From positions 744,001-808,000 of the forward strand of contig NZ_JACXBP010000001.1 of assembly GCF_014773485.1 (NCBI RefSeq): a stretch of DNA of 64,000 bases, read 5' to 3'. The DNA is from Erwinia aphidicola (lineage in GTDB: Bacteria; Pseudomonadota; Gammaproteobacteria; Enterobacterales; Enterobacteriaceae). The notes below the pieces were generated by a model that was not told the DNA's origin, searched no databases, and saw only the letters and a program-made list of their open reading frames with translations. The stretch's first letter is position 1. Every line of letters begins with the position of its first letter. A program made the translations under genes and the position numbers. Below are positions 16,938 through 26,940 of the stretch, in pieces.

Positions 16938-17885
16938 CTATTTATCCAGCGACCAGGTCGCGGAGCTGACGTTCACTTTGACCGGCAGCAGGCCGATTTG
17001 GCTGAATTTATCCGCCAGTGCCTGCTGCTCTTTAAACACCGCCGGGGTCATTCGCTCGGCGCCATAAGGCATTCTCGCCAGCGCCCGCTGCCAGATAGGC
17101 TGCGGCAGGCCGGTCGAAGTAGCGAGAATTTTCGCCGCATCCTCAGGATGTTTATTCGCCCAGTCGCTCAACGTTCCCAGCTCATCCACGACCTGCTTCG
17201 CCGTCTGCGGATAGGTATCAGCAAACTTGCGGCTGGCGAGATAGAAGGTGTAGTGGGGCACCAGCCCTTCGGCATTTTTCACCAGCCGCGCTTTGGCGTT
17301 AGTTTCCACTTCCGCGTAGTACGGGTCCCATATCACCCATGCATCGACCGCACCGCGCTGGAAGGCGGCACGCGCATCGGCGGGCGGCAGGTAAACCGGC
17401 GTAATGTCTTTGTAGCTCAGCCCGGCATTCTCCAGCGCGCTGACCAGCAGATAGTTCACGTCAGAGCCTTTGTTCAGCGCGACGCGCTTGCCTTTCAGAT
17501 CGGCGACGGTTTTGATGGTGGAATTCTCAGGCACTACAATGGCTTCGGTTTTTGGGTTAGCCGGAGAGTGGGCCAGGTAGACCAGATCGGCCTGCGCCGC
17601 CTGGGCGAAAGTCGGTGGCGCGTCGCCCGTTGCCGCCAGGTCGATACTGCCGACGTTCAGCCCTTCCAGCATTTGTGGCCCGGCGGGAAACTCGACCCAG
17701 CGCACGGCGATACCCTGCTTTTTGAACTGCTCATCCAGCGTGCCGCGGTACTTCAGCAGCGCAAAAATATTGGCTTTCTGATAGCCGATATTGACGGTTT
17801 CCGGTGTGTTTTCGGCGGCATTGGCAGCAAAAGTGCTGCCGATGGTCATTGCGCCCAGCAGTGCGCTGAATAGCGTTTTTTTCAT
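16938..17885 (-). CDS. ssuA: Periplasmic aliphatic sulfonate-binding protein
   Basis: This 315-residue binding protein delivers sulfonates to an SsuBC-type ABC importer. A cleavable signal peptide (KKTLFSALLGAMTIGSTFAANA) precedes VNIGYQKANIFALLKYRGTL, WVEFPAGPQMLEGLNVGSIDLAATGDAPP and GKRVALNKGSDVNYLL, all typical of SsuA (319 residues in E. coli). I use the ATG at 17885, preceded by AGGGGATATAAC. A longer reading from 17906 would add seven residues before the signal peptide. The gene stands alone: no ssuB or ssuC is in the window, so permease and ATPase must be elsewhere or it may serve another importer. It is the extracellular counterpart of the sensor domain in the activator at 4126-6018. 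Confidence 0.93.
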   Translation of the reverse strand: MKKTLFSALLGAMTIGSTFAANAAENTPETVNIGYQKANIFALLKYRGTLDEQFKKQGIAVRWVEFPAGPQMLEGLNVGSIDLAATGDAPPTFAQAAQADLVYLAHSPANPKTEAIVVPENSTIKTVADLKGKRVALNKGSDVNYLLVSALENAGLSYKDITPVYLPPADARAAFQRGAVDAWVIWDPYYAEVETNAKARLVKNAEGLVPHYTFYLASRKFADTYPQTAKQVVDELGTLSDWANKHPEDAAKILATSTGLPQPIWQRALARMPYGAERMTPAVFKEQQALADKFSQIGLLPVKVNVSSATWSLDK

Positions 17886-17999
17886 GTTATATCCCCTGGT
17901 AATCAATCCGCTGGGAAAAACATATCAAAATGGCAGAAGGGGGCTTAACGAGTTGATCTGATAACGATATGCACAGAATGGATAACGCCTCAGCGCTGT

Positions 18000-18024
18000 G
18001 GCTGACCCTCTGTTCCGGTCAGCC
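18000..18024. repeat. Inverted repeat between ssuA and aldA
   Basis: GGCTGACC and GGTCAGCC are perfect 8-base arms around a 9-base spacer, just after the aldA stop on the minus strand. It has the arm length and spacing of the REP-like family but no GTAG head. No T-run follows on the minus strand. Confidence 0.5.
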
Positions 18025-18040
18025 ATTTATCTATATCCGC

Positions 18041-19480
18041 CTACTGATATTGCAGATAAGCAACGTGCGTTTGCAGATACTCTTCCAGCCCGTGACGACC
18101 GTCCGCACCGCCGATGCCGGATTTACGCCAGCCCGCATGGAAGCCCTGCATCGCTTCAAAGTTCTCGCGGTTAATATAGGTTTCGCCGAACTTCAGCTTC
18201 TTCAGCGCCAGCATCGCGGTGTTGATATTCTGCGTGAAGATCGACGAGGTCAGGCCATATTCGCTGTCGTTGGCCAGCGCGATCGCCTCATCCAGCGTGC
18301 TGAACTTCATCACCGGCAGCACCGGGCCAAAGGTCTCCTCCTGCATGATGTTCATTTTCTGCTCAACGTTAATTAGCAGAGTCGGTTCGAAGAAGAAGCC
18401 GGTGCTGCCCGCGCGCTTGCCGCCGGTAACCACTTTCGCCCCGGCGGCAACCGCATCCGCCACCTTCTGCTCAACGCGCTGCAGCGCCGCAGCGGTGATC
18501 AGCGGCCCCATATCCAGCCCTTTCTGCGTAGCCGGGTCGCCGAAGGTAACCTGCTTAAATGCAGCGCTCAGGCGCTCCACCACCTGGTCGTAAACCCCTG
18601 CCTGCACGTAGAGGCGCTCCGCGCAGTTACACACCTGCCCGCTGTTGATCATGCGCGAGGCGACAATCGCTTTCACCGCTAAATCGAGGTCGGCATCATT
18701 CATCACGATAGCCGGGGCTTTGCCACCCAGCTCCAGTGACACTTTGGTGACGTTTTTCGCCGCTGCCTGCATCGTGGCAATCCCGGCGCCGACGCTGCCG
18801 GTCAGGCTCACCATGCCCACTTTCGGGTTGGCGGCCAGCTCCTGGCCAATCACCGGGCCATAGCCGGTGACCAGATTAAACACGCCCGCAGGCAGGCCGA
18901 TCTGATGCACGATTTGGGCAAAGATAATCGCATTGTTTGGCGTCAGCTCGCTCGGTTTCACCACAATGGTGTTGCCGGTCAGCAGTGCCGGGGCGGCTTT
19001 ACGCGCAATCAGAAAGAACGGGAAGTTCCACGGCAGGATCCCGGTGGTCACGCCAATGGCTTTCTTGAACACCAGAATGTTCTCCTGCGCGCGGTCGCTC
19101 TGCACAATTTCGCCCTCATAGCGGCGCGCCCACTCGGCCATATAGTCGAGGTAGTCTGCGGTGAACAGTACCTCGGTTTCTGCCAGCTCCTGAGTTTTGC
19201 CGCCCTCGGCCACTATCGTCGCGGTTAACTCTGCCGCCCGGCTGCGCACGCCGGCCGCTATCTTATGCAGCCAGGCCCCACGCTCCACCGCGGGTAAGGC
19301 TTCCCAGCCCGGCTGCGCGGCCTCTGCCGCATCAATCGCGCGCTGCGCGTCTTCCACGCTGCCTTCAGGAATACGCGACAGCAGCGCCTCAGTTGCCGGA
19401 TTGATCACGTCGATCCAGCGGTCAGCGCGATTTTCGACAAACTCACCGTTGATATACATTTGTTGCTGTTCAGGCTTCAT
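18041..19480 (-). CDS. aldA: Lactaldehyde/glycolaldehyde dehydrogenase
   Basis: This NAD-dependent aldehyde dehydrogenase is 479 residues, exactly the E. coli AldA length. It oxidises L-lactaldehyde from rhamnose or fucose breakdown to lactate. Seen are GILPWNFPFFLIARK, NTIVVKPSE, the cofactor motif SLTGSVGAG, the catalytic Glu in LELGGKAP, the catalytic Cys in NSGQVCNCAERLYV, and the C-terminus INRENFEAMQGFHAGWRKSGIGG. Start chosen at ATG 19480 with GGAG nine bases before; a longer reading would add seven residues. It diverges from rhaT, so in this genome it sits in the rhamnose cluster, whereas in E. coli it lies elsewhere. It completes the aerobic end of the pathway. Confidence 0.95.
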   Translation of the reverse strand: MKPEQQQMYINGEFVENRADRWIDVINPATEALLSRIPEGSVEDAQRAIDAAEAAQPGWEALPAVERGAWLHKIAAGVRSRAAELTATIVAEGGKTQELAETEVLFTADYLDYMAEWARRYEGEIVQSDRAQENILVFKKAIGVTTGILPWNFPFFLIARKAAPALLTGNTIVVKPSELTPNNAIIFAQIVHQIGLPAGVFNLVTGYGPVIGQELAANPKVGMVSLTGSVGAGIATMQAAAKNVTKVSLELGGKAPAIVMNDADLDLAVKAIVASRMINSGQVCNCAERLYVQAGVYDQVVERLSAAFKQVTFGDPATQKGLDMGPLITAAALQRVEQKVADAVAAGAKVVTGGKRAGSTGFFFEPTLLINVEQKMNIMQEETFGPVLPVMKFSTLDEAIALANDSEYGLTSSIFTQNINTAMLALKKLKFGETYINRENFEAMQGFHAGWRKSGIGGADGRHGLEEYLQTHVAYLQYQ

Positions 19481-19861
19481 GGACGCTTCTCCGTGACACA
19501 TTTGATAGGGGATTGTTAACTAACAGCGTGTTTGCTGTTACAGGCCTTTGACGGTGCATCAGCGCGCGTTGAATCACCTTGATCTGATTGCCACCCATGA
19601 GAGCAGGCTGGCAAAAATCGCAAGAAGCCTCTGCTGGCGCTGGCATTTTCGCGATTTAGTGAAGAATATGAGTGGTTTAGTAAAGACCAGTCTTTTCACC
19701 CTGTGGGATCGTCGAGATGTATGATTTGTGATCCTACAAAGGCAAAGGCGCTGAATTTTGCCAGATTGCTGCCAGGCCCGGCAGCCAGCGTAAGGTTGAA
19801 CCGGATGGCTTGTCCGTAGACTCAAACCACACAGGGCAAACAACAACCAAGGTAAATAACA
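19481..19861. promoter_or_regulatory. aldA-rhaT divergent control region
   Basis: These 381 bases carry no gene. GCTGGCAAAAATCGC (from about 19608) and GCTGGCATTTTCGC (from about 19640) form a spaced near-repeat. The first continues into CGCAAGAAG, which resembles the CGAGAAGG core of the RhaS half-site at 22874-22890. One CRP half-site (TTGTGATC, about 19726) is present without a good second half. RhaS/CRP control of both genes is expected from the family, but the sites are not convincing by eye. Confidence 0.4.
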
Positions 19862-20896
19862 ATGAGTGAAGCCATCCTCTCAGGCATTCTCTGGCATCTG
19901 GTCGGTGCCGCCAGCGCCGCCTGCTTCTATGCTCCGTTTAAAAAAGTGCGTAACTGGTCATGGGAAACCATGTGGTCGGTCGGCGGCATAATGTCGTGGA
20001 TTGTGCTGCCGTGGGCGGTAAGCGCGGTGCTGCTGCCGCATTTCTGGGCTTACTACAGTTCATTTTCGCTCTCCCAGCTGCTGCAGGTGTTCCTGTTCGG
20101 CGCGATGTGGGGCGTGGGCAACATTAACTATGGCCTGACAATGCGCTACCTCGGGATGTCGATGGGTATCGGCATCGCAATCGGCATTACGCTGGTGGTC
20201 GGTACGCTGATGACGCCGCTGATCCAGGGGCGTTTTGTTGAGCTGTTCAGCTCCGCCGGTGGCCGGATGACGCTGCTGGGCGTGCTGGTAGCCTTGATTG
20301 GCGTGGCTATCGTTTCACGTGCGGGTCTGTTAAAAGAGCGCGCAATGGGCATTACCGCCGAAGAGTTCAACCTGAAGAAAGGGCTGGTGCTGGCGGTGAT
20401 GTGCGGCATCTTCTCCGCCGGCATGTCGTTTGCGATGGACGCCGCCAAACCGATGCATGAAGCCGCCGCTGCGCTGGGCATCGACCCGCTATACGTGGCG
20501 CTGCCCAGCTATGTGGTGATAATGGGGGGCGGGGCGCTGGTTAACCTTGGCTTCTGCTTCTTCCGCCTGGCGACAAAGTCGAACCTGTCGGTAAAAGCGG
20601 ACTTCTCGGTGGTCAAACCGATGCTGATTGCCAATATTGGTCTCTCGCTGCTGGGCGGCACCATGTGGTATCTGCAGTTCTTCTTCTATGCCTGGGGCCA
20701 TGCGCGCATTCCGGCACAGTACGACTTTATCAGCTGGATGCTGCACATGAGCTTCTACGTGCTGTGCGGCGGCCTGGTCGGCCTGATATTGAAAGAGTGG
20801 AATAACGTAGGGCGCACGCCGGTGCGCGTACTCAGCGTCGGTTGCTTTGTGATTATCCTCGCGGCAAATATCGTGGGGATGGGGATGGTGTCGTAG
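19862..20896 (+). CDS. rhaT: L-rhamnose/H+ symporter
   Basis: This 344-residue membrane protein with about ten hydrophobic segments imports L-rhamnose with protons. It begins [20 protein letters not shown] followed by [20 protein letters not shown]. This, with [21 protein letters not shown] and [16 protein letters not shown], is characteristic of RhaT, a family of its own. It is transcribed divergently from aldA and converges on rhaR, with a shared bidirectional terminator between them. Confidence 0.95.
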   Translation: MSEAILSGILWHLVGAASAACFYAPFKKVRNWSWETMWSVGGIMSWIVLPWAVSAVLLPHFWAYYSSFSLSQLLQVFLFGAMWGVGNINYGLTMRYLGMSMGIGIAIGITLVVGTLMTPLIQGRFVELFSSAGGRMTLLGVLVALIGVAIVSRAGLLKERAMGITAEEFNLKKGLVLAVMCGIFSAGMSFAMDAAKPMHEAAAALGIDPLYVALPSYVVIMGGGALVNLGFCFFRLATKSNLSVKADFSVVKPMLIANIGLSLLGGTMWYLQFFFYAWGHARIPAQYDFISWMLHMSFYVLCGGLVGLILKEWNNVGRTPVRVLSVGCFVIILAANIVGMGMVS

Positions 20897-20912
20897 CACC
20901 TCTGCGCAGGGT

Positions 20913-20940
20913 AAAAGGGCTGACCCGTGGTCAGCCCTTT
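20913..20940. terminator. Bidirectional terminator between rhaT and rhaR
   Basis: AAAGGGCTGACC (20914-20925), loop CGT, GGTCAGCCCTTT (20929-20940) form perfect 12-base arms, so both strands end in a short T-run. The core GGGCTGACC/GGTCAGCCC also resembles the REP-like family of this window. It overlaps the last bases of rhaR. Confidence 0.75.
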
Positions 20941-21802
20941 ATGCTTTCACCGTCGGGGCAGCAATCGGGCCGCGAGGAATAAAGCGCTGGCGCCACGCGC
21001 TGGGCGTCAGCCCGGTATCGCGGGTAAACACCACGGAAAAATAGTTGCTGTCATCAAAACCGCAGCGGGCGGCCACTTCACCGATCAGGCACTCGCTGGT
21101 ACGCAGCAGATACTTGGCACGGCACAGCTGGAGCTGGCGCACGTAGTGGCTAATGGTCATACCGGTCTGCTGGCGAAACAGCTGCTTCAGCGCCCGTTCA
21201 GACAGCTGGTGTTGATGGCAGAACAGCGCCAGATCGAAGGAGGTGGCAATCTGCCCCTGAATAGCGGCCATCAGCAGGTCGAGCTGCTCCCCTTCAGGCT
21301 GCTGATAAGCGCGATCCGAGGCGTAGCGGTGGCGTTGCAGGATCAGCGCCAGCTGCAGGAACAGCGCTTCGGTTAGCTGGCGTGACAGCAGGTCGCTTTT
21401 GCGGCTCTCCTGCTCCAGCTGCTGGATCACCCCACGCGCCAGCGCCATGCCGCGCGTGGTTAAGCGCCACGATCCCGCATCCTGCGAGGGCAGCAGCTGT
21501 TGCCAGTCCAGCGCCAGCTGAAAACGTTCCGGGCAGTAGATAATGTTGTCGAGCGCCAGATCGTGTACCGACTCATAGCTGTGACAGTCGTCGGCGCTGA
21601 CGTAAAAGATATCACCGCAGGTCACCAGCCACGGCCGGTCATTCATCACGTGCAGGCCGTTGCCGCGCCACACCAGCACGATCTCATTGAACTCGTGCAC
21701 GTGCGGCGGGAAGGAGGGTTGCGAGCTGCGCTCGGCCACCGCCACGGGCATCTGTTCAGACGGAAAATAGTCAGCTTTTGCCAGGCGCAGGGGAGCGGTC
21801 AC
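20939..21802 (-). CDS. rhaR: L-rhamnose-responsive activator RhaR
   Basis: This 287-residue AraC/XylS-family regulator has an N-terminal cupin sugar-binding domain ([38 protein letters not shown]) and two C-terminal helix-turn-helices. The first is [20 protein letters not shown] and the second is around [20 protein letters not shown]. With rhamnose it activates rhaSR. It follows rhaS on the minus strand, 11 bases downstream, so the pair form an operon as in E. coli. Two tandem AraC genes between rhaT and rhaB in the standard order make the assignment firm. Confidence 0.93.
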   Translation of the reverse strand: MTAPLRLAKADYFPSEQMPVAVAERSSQPSFPPHVHEFNEIVLVWRGNGLHVMNDRPWLVTCGDIFYVSADDCHSYESVHDLALDNIIYCPERFQLALDWQQLLPSQDAGSWRLTTRGMALARGVIQQLEQESRKSDLLSRQLTEALFLQLALILQRHRYASDRAYQQPEGEQLDLLMAAIQGQIATSFDLALFCHQHQLSERALKQLFRQQTGMTISHYVRQLQLCRAKYLLRTSECLIGEVAARCGFDDSNYFSVVFTRDTGLTPSAWRQRFIPRGPIAAPTVKA

Positions 21803-21813
21803 GGTTCACCTCA

Positions 21814-22638
21814 TCAGTTATTTTGTCGCAGTGTACGCGGCGAGCAGCCAAATTCCCGCTTGAACAGGGTAGAAAAGTGATTGCTGTCACCAAATCCGCA
21901 CTGAAAAGCGATATCCGTCACGCGCATTTCGCTGTGGCGCAGCAGATGACGCGCCTCCAGCAGGCGCAGGCGGTTGAGATAGCGCTGCGGCGTGCTGCCG
22001 GTTTGCTGTTTCAGCTGGCGGTGCAGAGTGCGCAGCGATAAGGAGAAGCGGTCGGCTAAACCTTCCCAGTCCACATCTTCGCTATAGTGGTCGGCCAGCC
22101 AGTCGAGCAGGGCGCGCAGGCGGCTGTCCTGATCGTCACTCTGCGCCGCGCTGCACCCCTGGCGCAGCAGCACCAGCAGCTGCATAAAGTGCATCTCCTG
22201 CTCCGCCTGGCTTGCCAGAGAATCGTTGGCGGGGCGCTGCTCCAGCTGGCCGATAAGCTGCCGCGCCTGCGCCAGCACTTTATTACCGATGCGCCAGTGC
22301 GACGGATAGTGGCCATCCTGCTCCTGCGGCAGCAGATGCTGTAAGCCGGAGAGAAAACGGAATGACTCCGGCCCGCGGTACAGCACGTTGGTCAGGCAGA
22401 GATTATCGGTCTGCTCATACATATGGCGGTCGTGATCGCGGACGAAGCAGACACAGCCACTGCACAGCGGCTGCGACTGGCCGTTAAATACGTGGATACC
22501 GGAACCCTGTTCAACAATCACGATCTCATGAAAATCGTCATGATAATGCTCGGGGAAGGCGCCCTGCGGCGCACGCGGTTCGATTGCTACCGGGCAATGC
22601 CCGCCTGAGAAGAAATCAACGCTGTGTAACACGGTCAT
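21814..22638 (-). CDS. rhaS: L-rhamnose-responsive activator RhaS
   Basis: This 274-residue AraC-family activator of rhaBAD and rhaT is very close to E. coli Rha[10 protein letters not shown] at the start, [39 protein letters not shown] cupin region, and DNA-binding region [36 protein letters not shown] and [18 protein letters not shown] start it at ATG 22638 (MTVLHS), which matches the E. coli start, rather than six codons upstream. It diverges from rhaB across a 304-base control region holding a well-conserved RhaS site. Confidence 0.95.
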   Translation of the reverse strand: MTVLHSVDFFSGGHCPVAIEPRAPQGAFPEHYHDDFHEIVIVEQGSGIHVFNGQSQPLCSGCVCFVRDHDRHMYEQTDNLCLTNVLYRGPESFRFLSGLQHLLPQEQDGHYPSHWRIGNKVLAQARQLIGQLEQRPANDSLASQAEQEMHFMQLLVLLRQGCSAAQSDDQDSRLRALLDWLADHYSEDVDWEGLADRFSLSLRTLHRQLKQQTGSTPQRYLNRLRLLEARHLLRHSEMRVTDIAFQCGFGDSNHFSTLFKREFGCSPRTLRQNN

Positions 22639-22942
22639 GATAACCCCACTCTTCATTTACATATTGGTAACAGAGTCTACCCAGCGCCGCGCTGTGCCAC
22701 CTTGAATTTTCGACAGCGGAATATCACTACCCCGGTGATTTTTTTAAGAAACGGGCGAATAACGGTGAGATTTGCGGGCAGGGTCACATCGCGTAAATAA
22801 ACCCGCAAGCTACCGAACTGTGAGCTGCTTCACGTTCATCTTTGCCTTGCTGCCAGCGCGCTAATTTCGCTGGCAGTGGCGAGAAGGTAGCGGAATCCGG
22901 CTCTTTTACACTGGTGACATTGAATCATCAGGAAGCTATTTC
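22639..22942. promoter_or_regulatory. rhaSR-rhaBAD divergent control region with CRP and RhaS sites
   Basis: Toward rhaB lies a CRP site, TGTGA-N6-TCACG (22819-22834). Immediately after it are two RhaS half-sites in inverted orientation, ATCTTTGCCTTGCTGCC (22838-22854) and CAGTGGCGAGAAGGTAG (22874-22890), then a -10-like TACACT (22907-22912). The order and much of the sequence match the E. coli rhaB promoter as I know it, where the second half-site overlaps the -35 position. The left part should contain the rhaSR promoter and RhaR sites, which I cannot place. Confidence 0.8.
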
Positions 22943-24415
22943 ATGAGCCAACGTCATTATGTCGCCGTCGATCTCGGTGCCTCCAGCGGCCGCGTGATGC
23001 TGGCCAGCCATCATCCGCACACCGGGGCGATAACGCTGGAAGAAGTCAGCCGCTGCGTGAATCAACTGGTGACGATTAACCATCGTCAGTGCTGGGATCT
23101 CGACGCGCTGGAAGCCTTTATTATTGCCGCCTTAGAGAAGATCGATCGGCGCGGCATCGTGCCGCAGAGCATCGGTATCGACACCTGGGGCGTGGACTAC
23201 GTGCTGCTGAATGCGCAGGGCGAGCGCGTCGGGTTGCCGGTGGCCTATCGTGACCATCGCACCGACGGCGTGATGGCTGCCGCCTGCCGTGAGCTGGGGC
23301 GCGAGGGAATTTATCAGCGAACCGGCATCCAGTTTTTACCCTTTAACACCCTCTATCAGCTGCGCGCTCTGTGCCGCGACAATCAGCCCGAACTGGACCA
23401 GGTGGCCCATGCGCTGCTGATCCCGGACTATCTGCACTATCGGCTGACCGGGGGGCTGAACTGGGAGTACACCAACGCCACCACTACCCAGCTGCTCAAT
23501 ATTGCCAGCGGTGAGTGGGATAGCGAACTGCTGCGCTGGAGCGGTGCAGATCCTGCCTGGTTTGGCGCTCCGTCGCAGCCGGGTAAGCAGGTCGGCTGCT
23601 GGACAGCGCCTTCGGGGCAGTCGATTGCGGTGGTGGCCGTCGCCACCCACGATACCGCCAGCGCAGTGCTGGCCACGCCACTTCACGGCGATAACGCCGC
23701 CTACCTCAGTTCCGGCACCTGGTCGCTGATGGGCTTTGAGAGCCGCCAGCCGTTTACCAGCAGTGCGGCGCAGCAGGCCAACATCACCAATGAAGGTGGG
23801 GCCGAGGGGCGTTTTCGCGTGCTGAAAAACATCATGGGCTTATGGCTGCTGCAGCGCGTGTGCGATGAGCTGGCGATTCAGGATCTCTGTCAGCTGATTG
23901 CCGACGCGCAGCAGCAGAGGGCGGCGGCGTGGCTGATCAATCCCAACGACGAGCGCTTTATTAATCCCGCCAGCATGGTGCGCGAAATTCAGGACGCCTG
24001 CGCTGAACAGAATGCCCCGGTGCCCAGCAGCCCGGCCGAGCTGGCGCGCTGCATCTTTGACAGCCTGGCGCTCTACTACCGCCAGGTGCTGCAGGAGCTG
24101 GAGCAGCTGCGCGGTAAGCCCTTCAGCCAGCTGCATATTGTTGGCGGCGGCTGCCAGAACCAGTTTTTAAACCAGCTGTGCGCCGATGCCTGCGGTATTC
24201 CGGTGTATGCCGGACCGGTGGAAGCCTCCACGCTCGGCAATATCGGCTGCCAGCTGATCGCCGCTGGCGCGGTAAAAGATGTGACCCAGTTCCGCCAGCA
24301 GATCGCCCAGCACTTCCCACTTATCCGTTTTGACTCTCACGGCAGTGACGCGTTTCGCCGCAGTCTGGCGCGCTTTCAGTCACTGACCCAAACAGCGAAG
24401 GAGCTTTGTATATGA
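22943..24415 (+). CDS. rhaB: L-rhamnulokinase
   Basis: This 490-residue FGGY-family sugar kinase phosphorylates L-rhamnulose at O-1. The N-terminal phosphate motif [46 protein letters not shown], the catalytic-domain [11 protein letters not shown] and the adenosine-site [18 protein letters not shown] are all present. It is the first gene of rhaBADM, with AGGAAG ahead of ATG 22943. Its stop overlaps rhaA (ATGA), indicating coupling. Confidence 0.96.
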   Translation: MSQRHYVAVDLGASSGRVMLASHHPHTGAITLEEVSRCVNQLVTINHRQCWDLDALEAFIIAALEKIDRRGIVPQSIGIDTWGVDYVLLNAQGERVGLPVAYRDHRTDGVMAAACRELGREGIYQRTGIQFLPFNTLYQLRALCRDNQPELDQVAHALLIPDYLHYRLTGGLNWEYTNATTTQLLNIASGEWDSELLRWSGADPAWFGAPSQPGKQVGCWTAPSGQSIAVVAVATHDTASAVLATPLHGDNAAYLSSGTWSLMGFESRQPFTSSAAQQANITNEGGAEGRFRVLKNIMGLWLLQRVCDELAIQDLCQLIADAQQQRAAAWLINPNDERFINPASMVREIQDACAEQNAPVPSSPAELARCIFDSLALYYRQVLQELEQLRGKPFSQLHIVGGGCQNQFLNQLCADACGIPVYAGPVEASTLGNIGCQLIAAGAVKDVTQFRQQIAQHFPLIRFDSHGSDAFRRSLARFQSLTQTAKELCI

Positions 24416-25668
24416 CTCAGGCTATCGAACAGGCATATGCCTTGGCAAAACAGCGTTTTGCCGATATCGGCGTCGATGTGGAAGCCGCACTGAAGCAGCT
24501 GGATCAGCTGCCGGTTTCCATGCACTGCTGGCAGGGGGATGACGTGCGCGGCTTCGAAAACCCGCAGGGCGCGTTGACCGGCGGTATCCAGGCAACCGGT
24601 AACTATCCGGGACGTGCGCGCAATGTCGAAGAGCTGCGTTCGGACCTCGATCGGGCGATGGCGCTGATCCCTGGCCCGAAACGCCTCAACCTGCATGCTA
24701 TTTATCTGGAAAGTGAGCAGCCGGTGGCACGCAATGAAATTAAGCCGCAGCACTTTGCCGGCTGGGTCGACTGGGCGAAGCAGCGCGGTTTAGGGCTGGA
24801 TTTTAACCCGAGCTGCTTCTCGCACGAGCTGAGCGCCGAGGGGTTTACCCTGGCCCACGGTAACGCGGAGATCCGCCAGTTCTGGATCGAACACTGCCAG
24901 GCCAGCCGCAAAGTCTCGGCCTATTTCGGTGCGCAGCTGGGCACGCCGTCGGTGATGAACATCTGGGTGCCGGACGGCATGAAAGATCTCACCGTGGACC
25001 GCCTGGCACCGCGCCAGCGCCTGATGAATTCGCTGGATGCCATCATCAGCGAGAAGCTCGACCCGGCGCACCATATTGACGCTGTGGAAAGCAAGCTGTT
25101 CGGCATCGGGGCGGAGAGCTACACCGTCGGTTCCAACGAATTCTGCCTCGGCTATGCCGCCAGCCGCCAGACCGCGCTGACGCTCGACGCCGGGCACTTC
25201 CATCCGACCGAAGTGATCTCCGACAAAATTTCTACCGCCATGCTGTACGTGCCGCGCCTGCTGCTGCACGTCAGCCGCCCGGTGCGCTGGGACAGCGACC
25301 ATGTGGTACTGCTGGATGATGAAACTCAGGCAATCGCCAGCGAAATCGTGCGTCAGCAGCTGTTCGATAAGGTGCATATCGGCCTCGACTTCTTTGATGC
25401 TTCCATCAACCGTATTGCCGCCTGGGTCATCGGCACGCGTAATGCGAAAAAAGCGCTGCTGCGTGCGCTACTGGAGCCGGTAGAAACGCTGAAAAAGCTG
25501 GAAAACAGCGGGGACTACACGGCACGACTGGCGCTGCTGGAGGAGCAGAAATCCCTGCCGTGGCAGGCGGTATGGGAAGCGTGGTGCCTGCGTCACGATG
25601 TGCCCGCCGGGGCCAGCTGGTTAGGCGATGTGCGCCATTACGAACAACAGATTCTCAGCCAACGTTAA
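24412..25668 (+). CDS. rhaA: L-rhamnose isomerase
   Basis: This 418-residue metal-dependent TIM-barrel isomerase interconverts L-rhamnose and L-rhamnulose. It follows E. coli RhaA (419 residues) closely: [83 protein letters not shown] and [16 protein letters not shown] hold the metal and substrate residues. I choose ATG 24412, overlapping the rhaB stop and preceded by AAGGAG; a TTG two codons earlier is unlikely. Confidence 0.96.
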   Translation: MTQAIEQAYALAKQRFADIGVDVEAALKQLDQLPVSMHCWQGDDVRGFENPQGALTGGIQATGNYPGRARNVEELRSDLDRAMALIPGPKRLNLHAIYLESEQPVARNEIKPQHFAGWVDWAKQRGLGLDFNPSCFSHELSAEGFTLAHGNAEIRQFWIEHCQASRKVSAYFGAQLGTPSVMNIWVPDGMKDLTVDRLAPRQRLMNSLDAIISEKLDPAHHIDAVESKLFGIGAESYTVGSNEFCLGYAASRQTALTLDAGHFHPTEVISDKISTAMLYVPRLLLHVSRPVRWDSDHVVLLDDETQAIASEIVRQQLFDKVHIGLDFFDASINRIAAWVIGTRNAKKALLRALLEPVETLKKLENSGDYTARLALLEEQKSLPWQAVWEAWCLRHDVPAGASWLGDVRHYEQQILSQR

Positions 25669-25678
25669 GGGTAAACAG

Positions 25679-26521
25679 ATGCAACAGATTCTCAACTCCT
25701 GGTTTGTCCAGGGCATGGTGAAAGCCACCACCGATATGTGGCTGAAGGGCTGGGATGAACGCAACGGCGGCAACGTGTCGCTGCGCCTGCTGGATGAAGA
25801 AGTGCAGCCCTTTGCCGCTGATTTTTACCGCGAGCCACGTACCCTGGAACTGAGCCAGCCCGCGCCTCAGCTGGCGAATGACTGGTTCCTCGTCACCGGC
25901 TCCGGCAAGTTTTTCCGCAATGTGCAGCTCGACCCGGCAGACTGCCTGGTGCTGCTGCGCGTCAGCGCCGACGGTCGGGCCTTTACCATTCACTGGGGCC
26001 TGAGCAACGGTGGCGTGCCGACCTCTGAGCTGGCTTCCCACTTCCAGTCGCACAGCGTGCGCAAAACCGTCACTCACGGCGCCGACCGCGTGATAATGCA
26101 CTGTCACGCTACTCACTTTATGGCGCTGAGCTACGTCGTCGATCTCGACTCCGCCAGCTTTACCCGCCTGCTGTGGGAAGGCAGTACCGAATGTCTGGTG
26201 GTGTTCCCGGACGGCGTCGGCATTGTGCCGTGGATGGTGCCGGGCACCGACGGTATCGGCACGGCTACCGCCAAAAAGATGGAGTCACATACGCTGGTGA
26301 TGTGGCCTTTCCACGGCATTTTCGGCGCGGGGCCAACCCTTGATGAGACCTTTGGCCTGATCGATACCGCCGAGAAGTCATCCGAAGTGGTGGTTAAAGT
26401 GCTGTCAATGGGCGGGATGAAGCAGAGTATTACCACTGAAGAACTGGTGGCACTGGGCGAACGCTTTGGTGTGAAACCCTGGCGCGCAGCGCTGGAAGCG
26501 AAGCATAACCATGTTGCGTAA
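25679..26521 (+). CDS. rhaD: Rhamnulose-1-phosphate aldolase
   Basis: This 280-residue class II (zinc) aldolase splits L-rhamnulose 1-phosphate into DHAP and L-lactaldehyde. Zinc ligands and active-site features are visible: [27 protein letters not shown], the HCHATHF motif with two His ligands, and the third His in [28 protein letters not shown] sequence. The start at ATG 25679 ([12 protein letters not shown]) fits E. coli RhaD; an upstream in-frame ATG at 25628 lies within rhaA. It overlaps rhaM by 11 bases. Confidence 0.95.
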   Translation: MQQILNSWFVQGMVKATTDMWLKGWDERNGGNVSLRLLDEEVQPFAADFYREPRTLELSQPAPQLANDWFLVTGSGKFFRNVQLDPADCLVLLRVSADGRAFTIHWGLSNGGVPTSELASHFQSHSVRKTVTHGADRVIMHCHATHFMALSYVVDLDSASFTRLLWEGSTECLVVFPDGVGIVPWMVPGTDGIGTATAKKMESHTLVMWPFHGIFGAGPTLDETFGLIDTAEKSSEVVVKVLSMGGMKQSITTEELVALGERFGVKPWRAALEAKHNHVA

Positions 26522-26825
26522 AGCCTTTGTCATGCAGGTACACCCGGATAAGCACCGGGAGTATCAGCAGCGGCATAACCCCATCTGGCCAGAGCTGGCG
26601 CAGACGTTGAAGGCGCACGGGGCGCATCACTACAGTATTTTTCTGGATGCACCGCGCAACCTGCTGTTTGCCACGGTGGAGATAGAGTCGGAGGAGCGCT
26701 GGAACGCGGTGGCACAAACAGAGGTGTGCCAGCGCTGGTGGCAGTCGATGAGTGAACTGATGCCGTCCAATGCCGACCACAGCCCCGTCAGTGCAGAGTT
26801 GCTATCCGTGTTTTATCTGGCGTAA
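26511..26825 (+). CDS. rhaM: L-rhamnose mutarotase
   Basis: This 104-residue dimeric alpha/beta-barrel protein equilibrates alpha- and beta-L-rhamnose so that RhaA gets its anomer. [21 protein letters not shown] with the conserved His, [22 protein letters not shown], and [17 protein letters not shown] match E. coli RhaM across the full length. It ends the rhaBADM operon. Its stop directly abuts the A-run of a palindrome. Confidence 0.96.
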   Translation: MLRKAFVMQVHPDKHREYQQRHNPIWPELAQTLKAHGAHHYSIFLDAPRNLLFATVEIESEERWNAVAQTEVCQRWWQSMSELMPSNADHSPVSAELLSVFYLA

Positions 26826-26850
26826 AAAAAGGGTCAGGCATGCCTGACCC
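26824..26850 (-). terminator. Intrinsic terminator for sotB (REP-like palindrome, copy C)
   Basis: GGGTCAGGCATGCCTGACCC (26831-26850) is a perfect 20-base palindrome. On the minus strand it is followed by seven Ts and preceded by GTAG, so it has both REP-like and terminator form. It would stop sotB transcripts after they cross copy D. On the plus strand no T-run follows. Confidence 0.75.
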
Positions 26851-26902
26851 CTACGATTTATTAGCAGGCCGTGCCTGCACACACAATATATTGACGAGTT
26901 GC

Positions 26903-26926
26903 GTAGGGGCGAGGCATGCCTCGCCC
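26903..26926 (+). repeat. REP-like palindrome, copy D
   Basis: A GTAG head is followed by the perfect palindrome GGGCGAGGCATGCCTCGCCC (26907-26926). It shares GGCATGCC with copies C and I but has different flanking arms that still pair, so base pairing is kept while sequence changes. Confidence 0.8.
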
Positions 26927-26940
26927 GGCTTTTCCCGGCT

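Noticed and set aside
26831..26926. The two adjacent GGCATGCC palindromes as the start of a CRISPR-like array.
   Set aside because: Only two units, with different arms and no regular spacers.
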